Part shown: positions 26,775 to 35,038 of the stretch, piece after piece
How positions within the stretch are numbered: position 1 is the first letter of the stretch
How the letters are laid out: every line of letters begins with the position of its first letter
Position numbers and translations under genes: made by a program
Assembly (NCBI RefSeq): GCF_900188235.1
Contig: NZ_FZNT01000002.1
Span: forward strand, 496,001 to 560,000
DNA: 64,000 nt
DNA from: Lutibacter agarilyticus
Lineage (GTDB): Bacteria; Bacteroidota; Bacteroidia; Flavobacteriales; Flavobacteriaceae
Direction of reading: 5' to 3'
The notes under the pieces: model-generated
The model's input: only the letters and a program-made list of their open reading frames with translations
What the model was told of the DNA's origin: nothing
Databases searched by the model: none

Positions 26775-27104
26775 TTAACGCTTTTCTTCAGCATCAATCA
26801 TTTTTTCAAAAATAATTCCACCTTTAAACATTCCTTTTAAAAAAGGATGAATTTCTTTACCTAAATCGGTTAAACTATATTCAACTCTCGGCGGAACTTC
26901 AGGAAAAATTTCTCTATTTATTAAGTTATCAGCTTCCAATTCTTTTAATTGTTTGCTCATCATACGTTCACTAATATCAGGAATCAATCGCACCAATTCA
27001 CTATATCTTTTATTACCTTGTGAAAGATGTAAAATAATGGTGCTTTTTCGCTTTCCTTTAACCACATTTATAAAGGTATCTATTGGACAGTAACTTTTTT
27101 TCAT
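26775..27104 (-). CDS. HxlR-family winged-helix transcriptional regulator
   Basis: A 109-residue DNA-binding protein of the HxlR family, which often senses quinones, aldehydes or disulfide stress. Family features are Cys6 in the start KKSYCPIDTF, the helix-turn-helix with RYSELVRLIPDISERMMSKQLKELEADNL (about 37-66) and the wing REIFPEVPPRVEYSLTDLG (about 70-88). Cys6 sits where redox-active Cys is found in several members, but it is the only obvious one. It is divergent from a YhdH-type quinone oxidoreductase, a classic regulator-target pair. A palindrome 21 bases upstream is a candidate operator. Confidence 0.88.
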   Translation of the reverse strand: MKKSYCPIDTFINVVKGKRKSTIILHLSQGNKRYSELVRLIPDISERMMSKQLKELEADNLINREIFPEVPPRVEYSLTDLGKEIHPFLKGMFKGGIIFEKMIDAEEKR

Positions 27105-27124
27105 TTTTTTTTAGCTTTAGAGCC

Positions 27125-27138
27125 TTGTATCTATACAA
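27125..27138. promoter_or_regulatory. Candidate HxlR operator palindrome
   Basis: TTGTAT-CT-ATACAA is a perfect inverted repeat in the gap between the HxlR gene and the divergent oxidoreductase, 21 bases from the regulator ATG. A related half-site, TGTATAG, lies at 27161-27167. Position suggests autoregulation and control of the oxidoreductase; this is inference. Confidence 0.45.
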
Positions 27139-27238
27139 AACTGCACAAAATGTTCGTATGTGTATAGTTTGTAAGGTCTTGTGTATGACGAATTAATGTT
27201 CGAAATTTGTGTAAATTTAACAAAAAACAGTAACAATT

Positions 27239-28237
27239 ATGGTTAATTCTAAATCTACTTATAAAGCCTTCAGAGTTGAAGAAGAAAATGAAAAATTTGT
27301 TTCAGCAATAAAAGAAATGCCTTTTGAAACAGTTGAAGAAGGAGAAGTGCTTATTAAAGTTCACTATAGTTCTTTAAATTATAAAGATGCCTTGTCTTCA
27401 ATAGGAAACAAAGGTGTTACCCGTAATTACCCGCATACACCTGGTATTGATGCAGTTGGAACTATTGTAACATCAACTTCTGAAAAATTTAAAGTTGACG
27501 ATGAGGTAATTGTAACTAGTTACGATTTAGGAATGAATACCAATGGCGGTTTTGCTGAATATGTAAAAGTTCCTGAAAATTGGGTGGTAAAATTACCCGA
27601 AAAGCTTTCTATGAAAGAAGCTATGATTTTTGGCACAGCAGGGTTAACAGCTGGTATGTCGGTTTTAAGATTGGTTGAAACGGTAAAACCTGAAGATGGA
27701 ACCATTGTAGTTTCTGGAGCTACTGGTGGAGTAGGATCGGTAAGTGTAATGATTTTAAGTAAATTAGGTTATAAAGTTGCTGCTATTACCGGAAAAGATG
27801 CTGAAAAACAATATTTAACGGACTTGGGCGCTACTGAAGTTATTCTACGTAAAGATTTTGAAGAACTTCAAAACAGACCTTTGTTAAAACCTGTTTTTGC
27901 AGGTGCTATTGATACCGTTGGAGGTGTAATTTTAGAAAATATGATTAAATCTGTCAATCCATTAGGGGTGGTTACTGCTTGTGGAAATGCAGCTTCAATA
28001 AAATTAGAGTTAACGGTGTTTCCATTTATTTTAAGAGGCGTTTCATTAATAGGAATAGATTCTCAAAACTACCCAATGAGTTACAGAGAACAAGTTTGGA
28101 ATAAATTAGCGGATGAGTGGAAATTAGACAATTTAGAAAATAATGCTACAACAATTTCTTTAGATGAATTAAGTGAAAAATTAAGTTTAATGTTAGCGGG
28201 AAAATTAAAAGGAAGAACTATTTTAAAAGTAGTTTAA
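27239..28237 (+). CDS. YhdH/YhfP-type quinone oxidoreductase (AcuI-like, MDR superfamily)
   Basis: Zinc-free NADPH-dependent medium-chain reductase; relatives reduce acryloyl-CoA or quinones. The 332-residue product has the N-terminal SSLNYKDALSSIGNKGVTRN segment, the PGIDAVGTIV and GGFAEYVKVP motifs, and the nucleotide-binding loop VSGATGGVGSVSVMIL (about 158-173). The C-terminal RGVSLIGIDSQNYP fits the YhdH/AcuI subgroup. It is divergent from the HxlR regulator, which probably controls it, and is closed by a shared terminator. Substrate cannot be fixed from sequence. Confidence 0.85.
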   Translation: MVNSKSTYKAFRVEEENEKFVSAIKEMPFETVEEGEVLIKVHYSSLNYKDALSSIGNKGVTRNYPHTPGIDAVGTIVTSTSEKFKVDDEVIVTSYDLGMNTNGGFAEYVKVPENWVVKLPEKLSMKEAMIFGTAGLTAGMSVLRLVETVKPEDGTIVVSGATGGVGSVSVMILSKLGYKVAAITGKDAEKQYLTDLGATEVILRKDFEELQNRPLLKPVFAGAIDTVGGVILENMIKSVNPLGVVTACGNAASIKLELTVFPFILRGVSLIGIDSQNYPMSYREQVWNKLADEWKLDNLENNATTISLDELSEKLSLMLAGKLKGRTILKVV

Positions 28238-28257
28238 TATCTTTAGAAAATAAGCAT

Positions 28258-28292
28258 AAAAAAGCCGAAGAATTTAATTCTTCGGCTTTTTT
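28258..28292. terminator. Bidirectional terminator, 17-bp stem
   Basis: AAAAAAGCCGAAGAATT (28258-28274), one loop base, then the exact reverse complement (28276-28292). It sits between the convergent oxidoreductase and DJ-1-type genes and ends in a T-run in both directions. Confidence 0.9.
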
Positions 28293-28313
28293 TATATTAG
28301 AGCAATAACGTTC

Positions 28314-29117
28314 TTATTTCTCTAATTTTTTCAACAATAATTCTGCTACTAATTCTGATGAAGCAGGATTTTGACCTGTAATTAATAAGCCATCTTCTAA
28401 AGCATAAGGCGCCCAATCAGTTCCTTTTGAATACGTCCCTCCGTTTTCTTGTAACATATCTTCTAGTAAAAACGGTACAACTTCTGTTAGTTGTACGGCT
28501 GCTTCTTCAGAGTTGCTAAAGCCAGTTACTTTTTTCCCTTTTACTAAAGGAGAACCGTCTGCTTTTTTAGGATGTTTTAAGGCTGCTGGTGCGTGACAAA
28601 CAAAAGCTACAGGTTTGTTGGCATTGTAAAAGCTTTCTATCAATGCAATTGATGTTTTGTCTTCAGCTAAATCCCATAACGGTCCGTGACCACCAGGATA
28701 AAAAACTGCATCATAATCTGCTGGGTTTACAGTTGCTAATTTTACCGTGTTTTTAATAAGCGCTTTTGTTGCAGCATCTTTATTATATCTTTCAGTTGCT
28801 GGTGTTGAAAAGTCGGCCAATTCACTTTTTGGGTCAATTGGAGGTTGTCCTCCTTTTGGAGATGCAATCGTAATTTTTACGCCTTTATCAGCTAAAAAAT
28901 AATAAGGACTTGCAAATTCTTCAACCCAAAAACCAGTTTTTTCACCGCTATTTCCTAAATCTTCGTGACTTGTTAATACAAATAATACATTCATAATTTT
29001 TTCTTTTTTAGTAGTTTCAGCTGTTTTAATTGCTGATGTTGGTGTTTGTTTTACATTTTTACAACTTGCCGCTGTAATTATGGTAAAAACCACCATTAAA
29101 TATTTTAATTTCTTCAT
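28314..29117 (-). CDS. DJ-1/PfpI (Hsp31-like) family lipoprotein
   Basis: A 267-residue class I glutamine-amidotransferase-like protein. The nucleophile elbow is PVAFVCHAPAALKHP (Cys near residue 175), with a preceding YPGGHGPLWDL loop holding a conserved His, and EEFASPYYFLADKGVKITIASPKGG near the start. This fits the Hsp31-like group, whose members act as glyoxalase III, deglycase or chaperone. It is unusual in starting with a lipoprotein signal (MKKLKYLMVVFTIITAAS-C), so the mature enzyme is in the periplasm or on a membrane. An internal ATG at residue 42 (MNVLFVLTSHED) could give a cytoplasmic form. Last gene of the TetR operon. Confidence 0.85.
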   Translation of the reverse strand: MKKLKYLMVVFTIITAASCKNVKQTPTSAIKTAETTKKEKIMNVLFVLTSHEDLGNSGEKTGFWVEEFASPYYFLADKGVKITIASPKGGQPPIDPKSELADFSTPATERYNKDAATKALIKNTVKLATVNPADYDAVFYPGGHGPLWDLAEDKTSIALIESFYNANKPVAFVCHAPAALKHPKKADGSPLVKGKKVTGFSNSEEAAVQLTEVVPFLLEDMLQENGGTYSKGTDWAPYALEDGLLITGQNPASSELVAELLLKKLEK

Positions 29118-29123
29118 TAATTT

Positions 29124-30284
29124 TTAATAACTCATTGCTACTATTTTTTCAACTATAGTAGGTGTAACTTTTCCTTTTTCGCCAATACCTTTCCAACCTC
29201 TTTCTTCAAAACGTTTTGAAATAATTTCAGCAGTTCCTTTGTAATCTTTTGTATAATCAGAAAGTTTTGTGTCTATTCCTAATGAATGGAAAAATTGTGT
29301 TGTTTTTTCAATTCCAGCCAAGGCTTTTTCGTGTAAAGTTCCTTCAGTAACGTTCCAAACACGTTCAGCATATTGGGCTAATTTTTCTTTCTTATCTTCT
29401 AAGTTTACCGTGTAATGACTTTCAGTAATAATTGCCAATGTACGTGCGTGATCTATACCGTATAAAGCAGTTAATTCGTGCCCAATCATATGAATTGCCC
29501 AATCGCTAGGTACTCCTTTTTGAATTAAACCATTTAAGGCCATTGTGCAACTCCACATAAAATTTGAAGATGCATTGTAATCAAACTCATCTTTTAACAT
29601 TGTTGGTGCAATTTCAACCAAAGTTTGCATAATGCTTTCAGCAAAACGATCTTGTAATTTTGCATCAACAGAGTAGGTCATATATTGTTCCATTACGTGT
29701 GTAAAAGCATCGGCCAATCCGTTTGAAATTTGACGTTTTGGAATAGATTTCACTACTTGCGGATCTAAAATTGAAAACTTCGGAAATAATCCTGGACCAC
29801 CCATTGCAAATTTCTCTTTGGTTTCAGCTCTTGTAATTACAGCTCCTGAATTCATTTCTGAACCAGTAGCAGGTAACGTAAGTACGGTTCCAAAAGGCAT
29901 CCCTTTAAAAGTACGTTCGTTATTTACAAGAATGTTCCAAGGATCCAATCCACTATACAAAGCTGCAGAGGATAAAAATTTAGTTCCATCAATTACAGAA
30001 CCACCACCAACAGCCAGTAAAAAAGTAATATTTTCTTCTTTAATCACTTTTAGCGCTTCCATTAAAACAGCATACTCTGGATTTGCTGGAATTCCACCAA
30101 ATTCAAGTACTTCAAAATTAGAAAGTGCCGTTGTTACTTGCTCGTAAATTCCGTTCTTTTTAATACTTCCGCCGCCATAAAGTAGCAATACTTTTGCATT
30201 TGCAGGAATTTCTTTAGAAAGCTTCGAAATTTCGTCTTTTCCAAAGATAATTTTTGTCGGATTTTGAAAATCAAAATTATTCAT
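29124..30284 (-). CDS. Iron/zinc-containing alcohol dehydrogenase, YqhD type
   Basis: NADPH-dependent reductase of aldehydes in the iron-containing alcohol dehydrogenase family. The 386-residue protein has GGGSIKKNGIY, the cofactor motif AVGGGSVIDGTKFLSSAALY (about 95), LTLPATGSEMNSGAVITR (about 143), and metal ligands in LADAFTHVMEQY and IHMIGHELTALYGIDHARTLA. These match E. coli YqhD, which removes toxic short-chain aldehydes. The gene lies 20 bases after a nitroreductase gene and six bases before the DJ-1-type gene. The operon context points to detoxification rather than fermentation. Confidence 0.9.
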   Translation of the reverse strand: MNNFDFQNPTKIIFGKDEISKLSKEIPANAKVLLLYGGGSIKKNGIYEQVTTALSNFEVLEFGGIPANPEYAVLMEALKVIKEENITFLLAVGGGSVIDGTKFLSSAALYSGLDPWNILVNNERTFKGMPFGTVLTLPATGSEMNSGAVITRAETKEKFAMGGPGLFPKFSILDPQVVKSIPKRQISNGLADAFTHVMEQYMTYSVDAKLQDRFAESIMQTLVEIAPTMLKDEFDYNASSNFMWSCTMALNGLIQKGVPSDWAIHMIGHELTALYGIDHARTLAIITESHYTVNLEDKKEKLAQYAERVWNVTEGTLHEKALAGIEKTTQFFHSLGIDTKLSDYTKDYKGTAEIISKRFEERGWKGIGEKGKVTPTIVEKIVAMSY

Positions 30285-30304
30285 AAGTTGTTGTTTTGAA
30301 TTAA

Positions 30305-30937
30305 TTACTCAATAACTGTTACTAAATCTTCGGTAGATTTTCTCACTTTTTTAAGGTTTACCAACCAATCTTTATCTGCGTCTCTATAACCAATAGGTAA
30401 AAGCACACAACTTCTTAATCCTTTTTCGCGTAAGCCTAAAATTTTATCAACTTCAACAGGATCAAAACCTTCAATTGGCGTACAATCTACACCTTCGTAA
30501 GCTGCAGCAATAATGGCTGCTGAAAATGCAATATAAGCTTGTTTTGCAGCGTGGTTAAAGTTTTCTTCAGCATCTTTTTGAGGATATGAACCTAATAACA
30601 TTTGACGGTAGTTTTCCCAACCTTCATTTTTAAATCCGCGTACTTCATTTGTTAAGTCGAACATTTTATTAATTCTGTCTTCAGTGTACGTATCCCAAGC
30701 GGCAAACACCAATAAATGCGAACAATCTGTAATCATAGATTGGTTCCAAGCTACGGGTCTAATAGCTTCTTTTATTGCTTGATTTTTAACCACTAATATT
30801 TCAAAAGGTTGTAAACCGCTTGAAGTTGGAGCCAAACGAGCAGCCTCAATAATATTGTCAATTTTTTCTTGAGATACTTTTTCCCCATTCATTGCTTTTG
30901 CTGCGTATCTCCAATTTAATTTGTCTAATAATTCCAT
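30305..30937 (-). CDS. NAD(P)H-dependent nitroreductase-family oxidoreductase
   Basis: A 210-residue FMN protein of the nitroreductase family. It begins MELLDKLNWRYAAKAMNG and continues IIEAARLAPTSSGLQPFEI with the FMN phosphate-binding RxxPTSxGLQP pattern. The C-terminal ILGLREKGLRSCVLLPIGYRD is the usual family closing segment. Members reduce quinones, nitroaromatics and enals. It is the third gene of the TetR-led operon, 21 bases after the SDR-like gene. Physiological substrate unknown. Confidence 0.88.
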   Translation of the reverse strand: MELLDKLNWRYAAKAMNGEKVSQEKIDNIIEAARLAPTSSGLQPFEILVVKNQAIKEAIRPVAWNQSMITDCSHLLVFAAWDTYTEDRINKMFDLTNEVRGFKNEGWENYRQMLLGSYPQKDAEENFNHAAKQAYIAFSAAIIAAAYEGVDCTPIEGFDPVEVDKILGLREKGLRSCVLLPIGYRDADKDWLVNLKKVRKSTEDLVTVIE

Positions 30938-30958
30938 ATTTTTTCTTTTTAGTTTTAT

Positions 30959-31618
30959 TTAGTTTATTGCTATTTCTTTAATTTTTTCTGAAGTTATAAT
31001 TTGTGTTGTTGAGGTTGAATTTGCCAAGTTGATCATAGCTTGTGCAATATGGTCAGCCTCTGTTAATCTATATTTTTTTAATTTCCCGAAGAATAAAGGT
31101 TGAAGTAGTTTAAAAATAACCAAGCCAATTTTTTCTCCAATTCTAGTTTCTTTTCTGTCGCCTCCAATTATTGAAGGTTGTAAAATGTGTGTTTTTTCAA
31201 TTTTTTCGGCAAGCACCGCTTGTTCCATTTCACCTTTTGTTTTATTGTAAAAAATGCTACTATTTGCATTTGCTCCCAATGCCGAAACCACTAAAAAAGT
31301 ATTGATACCATTCTTTTTGGAAAGCTTAGCTGCAGCAACAGGAATACCAAAATCAATGGCTTTGTACATTGTTTTATCGGGTGTTTTCTTCGCAGTAGTA
31401 CCAATACAACAATACACTTCATCACCTGTAAAATCAGCCTTGAAATTCTCTAATTCTAATAAATTTCCTGTAAACTGAATTACTTTTGAAGGCAATCCGT
31501 CAATTTTTTTCCGAGAAAATAATTTAATGGATTTATAGCGCTCATCTTTCAATAACTTGTTTAAAAGTATGGAGCCAGTTAAACCAGAAGCTCCTAATAT
31601 AATTGCTGTTTTTCCCAT
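30959..31618 (-). CDS. Atypical SDR / NAD(P)H-binding protein
   Basis: A 219-residue Rossmann protein. The N-terminal nucleotide loop reads IILGASGLTGSILLNKLL, and VVSALGANANSSIFYNKTKGEMEQAV contains the Y-x-x-x-K-like pair of the SDR catalytic site. It resembles the HIM1/TIP30-like atypical SDR group that in bacteria accompanies redox and stress genes. It begins three bases after the TetR stop codon, so it is co-transcribed and probably autoregulated with it. Reaction unknown. Confidence 0.82.
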   Translation of the reverse strand: MGKTAIILGASGLTGSILLNKLLKDERYKSIKLFSRKKIDGLPSKVIQFTGNLLELENFKADFTGDEVYCCIGTTAKKTPDKTMYKAIDFGIPVAAAKLSKKNGINTFLVVSALGANANSSIFYNKTKGEMEQAVLAEKIEKTHILQPSIIGGDRKETRIGEKIGLVIFKLLQPLFFGKLKKYRLTEADHIAQAMINLANSTSTTQIITSEKIKEIAIN

Positions 31619-31621
31619 AAC

Positions 31622-32200
31622 TTATGATTTTATGCCATCCCAAGCAGCTTTAAAAGCCGTGTTGATTATTTCATCGGTTAATTCACAACTGTTTTTATGT
31701 TGTTTGTTTGTTAAAAAATTTAACGGGTAAATTGTGAAAGCATACATTAAATAAGGAGAAATTGGTTTTAAAATACCTTCTTGTATGCCTCTTTCCCATA
31801 AATCAAGTAATGGTTGTAAATGTTTTAAGCCTTCACGTTTAATTTCTTCATCAATAATTGGTGTGTTATCACATTGTGATAAAAAATTAGAGGCTTCTTC
31901 TTGATTTAATTTAAAATGAGCAATATTGTACCAAACTTGCTTAAAACTCTCTTTAACACATTGTTCTTCACTATAGTTTTTAAAAGCAAAAGCGCTAAAG
32001 GTTATCTTCATTTCTAAATACAACTGATTGATTAAATCTTGTTTGTTTTCGAAATAAATATAAATTGTTGCAGGAGACATTTCAGCCATTTTTGCAATTT
32101 TAGACATGGGTGCAGCATGAAAGCCTTGGTTATTTACCAAGTGAAGCGTTGCATTTAATAAAGCAACACGTTTTTTATCGCATTTTTGTCTTATGGCCAT
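31622..32200 (-). CDS. TetR/AcrR-family transcriptional regulator
   Basis: A 192-residue repressor-type protein. The N-terminal helix-turn-helix is KKRVALLNATLHLVNNQGFH ... MSKIAKMAEMSPATIYIYFENKQDLINQLYL (about 8-58); the rest is the variable ligand-binding domain. It is the first gene of the operon with the SDR-like, nitroreductase, YqhD-type and DJ-1-type genes, spaced by 3, 21, 20 and 6 bases. It most likely represses the whole operon until a reactive aldehyde, quinone or similar compound binds. No perfect operator palindrome stood out upstream. Confidence 0.88.
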   Translation of the reverse strand: MAIRQKCDKKRVALLNATLHLVNNQGFHAAPMSKIAKMAEMSPATIYIYFENKQDLINQLYLEMKITFSAFAFKNYSEEQCVKESFKQVWYNIAHFKLNQEEASNFLSQCDNTPIIDEEIKREGLKHLQPLLDLWERGIQEGILKPISPYLMYAFTIYPLNFLTNKQHKNSCELTDEIINTAFKAAWDGIKS

Positions 32201-32326
32201 TGTTTTTTATTTTATTTACCGTGGCAAATATATGTAAAATTATTTACAAAATGAATATTCATTCTCTTTGTAAATATAAAGTTATGTTAAAACTTAAAAT
32301 GTAGTACTTTTACAATCTAGAAAATT

Positions 32327-33244
32327 ATGAAAGCTAAAAATAAAAAATCAGGAAATCTTCACCCAAAAAATATACACCAAAACGGATATAATTTTGAAGA
32401 GTTAGTTGCAGTTTACCCTGCATTAGAAGAATTTGTATTTGTAAATCAATATGGAACCAATACCATAGATTTTGCGAACCCTAAAGCAGTGAAGGCTATC
32501 AACACAGCGTTGTTGTTTAAGTATTATGACATTGAGTTTTGGGATTTTCCTGATGATAATTTATGTCCACCCATTCCAGGGCGTGTAGATTATGTACATC
32601 ATTTAGCCGACTTATTACAAGCTTCAGGTATTAAAGAAGATATTTCAGTGATTGATATTGGTGTAGGCGCTAATTGCATTTATCCGTTATTGGGAAATTC
32701 CGTTTACAATTGGAGTTTTTTAGGGACTGATATTGATAAAAAATCGATTGATCGTGCTCAAAAAATTATTAAAAAGAACAATCTTACCAATGTTATTGAG
32801 TTAAAGCAACAAAAAGATGCAACACAAATATTTCAAGGTATTTTAACTGAAGAAGATAAATTTTCAGCAACCATGTGTAACCCTCCTTTTTTTAGATCAC
32901 AAGAGGAAGCTATGCTTGCTAATGCCAGAAAACAGGAAGGATTGGGAAGGGAGTCTGATGAATCAAGAAATTTTAGCGGAAAGCAACAAGAGTTGTGGTA
33001 CAAGGGTGGAGAAAAAGCGTTTATTCATACGTATTTGTATGAAAGTTCTATGTTTAAAAAGCAATGTTTTTGGTATAGTACATTGGTTTCAAAAAAGGAA
33101 AATGCAGAAAGTATGTTGAGTTCTTTGAAAAAATTGGGTGCTACCGAAATTAAAACCATTCCAATGCATCAAGGCAATAAAGTAACGCGTGTTGTTGCTT
33201 GGACTTTTTTAACTAAAGAGGAGCAAAAAGATTGGATAAAGTAA
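32327..33244 (+). CDS. rlmF: 23S rRNA (adenine(1618)-N6)-methyltransferase
   Basis: Adds a methyl group to A1618 of 23S rRNA. The 305-residue product has the RlmF-typical start HPKNIHQNGYNFEELV and FANPKAVKAINTALL, the SAM-binding stretch ISVIDIGVGANCIYPLLG (about 105-122), GTDIDKKSID, and the amino-methyltransferase catalytic motif NPPFF (about residue 186). It is a single gene, divergent from the TetR operon, with only three bases between its stop codon and that of the convergent acetyltransferase. Confidence 0.92.
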   Translation: MKAKNKKSGNLHPKNIHQNGYNFEELVAVYPALEEFVFVNQYGTNTIDFANPKAVKAINTALLFKYYDIEFWDFPDDNLCPPIPGRVDYVHHLADLLQASGIKEDISVIDIGVGANCIYPLLGNSVYNWSFLGTDIDKKSIDRAQKIIKKNNLTNVIELKQQKDATQIFQGILTEEDKFSATMCNPPFFRSQEEAMLANARKQEGLGRESDESRNFSGKQQELWYKGGEKAFIHTYLYESSMFKKQCFWYSTLVSKKENAESMLSSLKKLGATEIKTIPMHQGNKVTRVVAWTFLTKEEQKDWIK

Positions 33245-33247
33245 GCA

Positions 33248-33736
33248 TTAGTTATTTACAATTAATTCCCAAAAACCAACATCAATCCATCTATTGAATT
33301 TGTATCCCACTTCGTGGAAGTGGGCAATTTTTTTAAACCCAAGTTTTTCGTGAAATTTTTCACTAGCTTCATTGGGTAGCGATATGCAACCCAAAATTAC
33401 ATGAAAATTCTTACGAGTTAATTGTTTGATTAATTCCTTGTAAAGAAGCGTTCCAACCCCTTTTTTTGACGTTTTATGGTTTAAATAAACAGTACTTTCT
33501 ACTGTGTGTCTGTATGAGAATCTAGATCTCCACTCGCTTCCATAAGCATAGCCAATAATTTCCCCATCGTCTTCAAAAACAATCCAAGAATATTTAGCCG
33601 TAACCGCTAAAATTCTCTTTTTAATTGCTTCAGCATCCACAACTTCTTCTTCAAAAGTAGCTATGGAATGAAGTATGTAATAATTATAAATAGTAGCAAT
33701 AGCTTGCGCATCTTCTATTTTTACAGGTCTAATCAT
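33248..33736 (-). CDS. GNAT acetyltransferase, phosphinothricin/methionine sulfoximine type
   Basis: A 162-residue GNAT enzyme. MIRPVKIEDAQAIATIYNYYI, SWIVFEDDGEIIGYAYGSEWRSR, YRHTVESTVYLNHKTSKKGVG (acetyl-CoA loop near 85-105) and NEASEKFHEKLGFKKIAHFHEVGYKF match the Pat/ArsN-like subgroup that acetylates methionine sulfoximine and related amino acids. I use the ATG at 33736; the open frame starts at a TTG three codons earlier. It lies nine bases after the DEAD-box gene, so the two are probably co-transcribed. Natural substrate not known. Confidence 0.82.
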   Translation of the reverse strand: MIRPVKIEDAQAIATIYNYYILHSIATFEEEVVDAEAIKKRILAVTAKYSWIVFEDDGEIIGYAYGSEWRSRFSYRHTVESTVYLNHKTSKKGVGTLLYKELIKQLTRKNFHVILGCISLPNEASEKFHEKLGFKKIAHFHEVGYKFNRWIDVGFWELIVNN

Positions 33737-33745
33737 TTCATTCAA

Positions 33746-34984
33746 TTAATACCAACGCTTTTTGTTCTTTTTTGAAGCTTCCGATTTTCTGCCTGGTCTG
33801 TGTTTACTTTTTCCAGGTGTTCTATGCACTTCTTTTTTAGCTTTTGGATCTAACACATACGGATGCTCATCCATTACTGGAATCGTAGTATTTATTAGTT
33901 TATGAATGTCGGCAATGTATGGTTTTTCATCAGCAGAACAGAATGAATAGGCAACTCCAGAATTTCCTGCTCTACCTGTTCTTCCAATTCTGTGTACGTA
34001 GGTTTCAGAAATATTTGGAATGTCAAAATTAATTACAGCATCAAGGTTGTTAATATCAATTCCACGAGCAGCAACATCAGTTGCAATTAAAATATTTATG
34101 CTACCATCTTTAAATTTTTCCAGCGCATCTTCACGGTCATCTTGTGTTTTATCACCGTGAATACTATTCACTTTATAACCATTGCTTTTTAGCATTTTTT
34201 CCAATTTAGCAATCCCCATTTTGGTACGTCTAAATATTAAAATATTACCTTCAATAGTATTTCTTAATAAGTATAAACACAATTCCATTTTATGTTGTTT
34301 GTGTACATAAAACAATAATTGTTGCACGTTTTGTGCTGTTGAAGATGATGGTGTAGCGTTGACTGTTTCAGGTTCGTTTAAAATAGTATTTGCTAAATTA
34401 ACAACCTTATTTGGCATAGTTGCAGAAAATAATAGTACTTGTTTTTCTTGCGGACATAAACGCTCTATTTTTCGAACATCATCAATAAAACCCATATCTA
34501 GCATTAAATCGGCTTCATCTAATACCAACGTTTCAATATAATCTAAATTAAGGCAGTCTTGTTTATGTAAATCCAATAATCTTCCTGGTGTAGCAACCAA
34601 AATATCAACGCCTTTTTTAAGCAAGTCTTTTTGAGGTTCAATTGAAGTTCCACCGTAAACAACCGTCGATTTTAAGTTCGAATATTTTCCGTAAACTTTA
34701 AAACTTTCCTGAATTTGTAATGCTAATTCTCGGGTTGGACTTACAATTAAAGCTCTAAGTTTTTTTCCTTTTTTACCAGCGTCTTGTTTGTTAAATAACA
34801 TTTGTAAAATAGGCAATGCAAAAGCAGCTGTTTTTCCTGTTCCTGTTTGCGCCGTTGTAATTACATCCTTTTTCGCTAATACTAGCGGAATGGTTTGTTG
34901 TTGAACAGGCGTTGGAGCGTCGTAATTTTGTTCAGCAATGGCTTTTAAGATTGATTTATTAAGCTGTAAGTCTTTGAATTGCAT
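33746..34984 (-). CDS. DEAD-box ATP-dependent RNA helicase, RhlE-like
   Basis: A 412-residue helicase core. Motifs in order: Q-motif region PTPVQQQTIPLVL, motif I AQTGTGKT (about 45), PTRELALQ, motif II DEAD (about 155), SAT, ATDVAARGIDI and [10 protein letters not shown] (about 335). The C-terminal tail from about 380 is very basic (KAKKEVHRTPGKSKHRPGRK) and would bind RNA. It may act in ribosome assembly or cold-stress RNA unwinding. The window has a second helicase of the same type at 45949-47226, so they are paralogs. Confidence 0.9.
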   Translation of the reverse strand: MQFKDLQLNKSILKAIAEQNYDAPTPVQQQTIPLVLAKKDVITTAQTGTGKTAAFALPILQMLFNKQDAGKKGKKLRALIVSPTRELALQIQESFKVYGKYSNLKSTVVYGGTSIEPQKDLLKKGVDILVATPGRLLDLHKQDCLNLDYIETLVLDEADLMLDMGFIDDVRKIERLCPQEKQVLLFSATMPNKVVNLANTILNEPETVNATPSSSTAQNVQQLLFYVHKQHKMELCLYLLRNTIEGNILIFRRTKMGIAKLEKMLKSNGYKVNSIHGDKTQDDREDALEKFKDGSINILIATDVAARGIDINNLDAVINFDIPNISETYVHRIGRTGRAGNSGVAYSFCSADEKPYIADIHKLINTTIPVMDEHPYVLDPKAKKEVHRTPGKSKHRPGRKSEASKKNKKRWY

Positions 34985-35038
34985 AGATATTGTTTAAAAC
35001 AAGTTTTTGCAAAGATACAGTAAAATAGGGAAGTGTGT

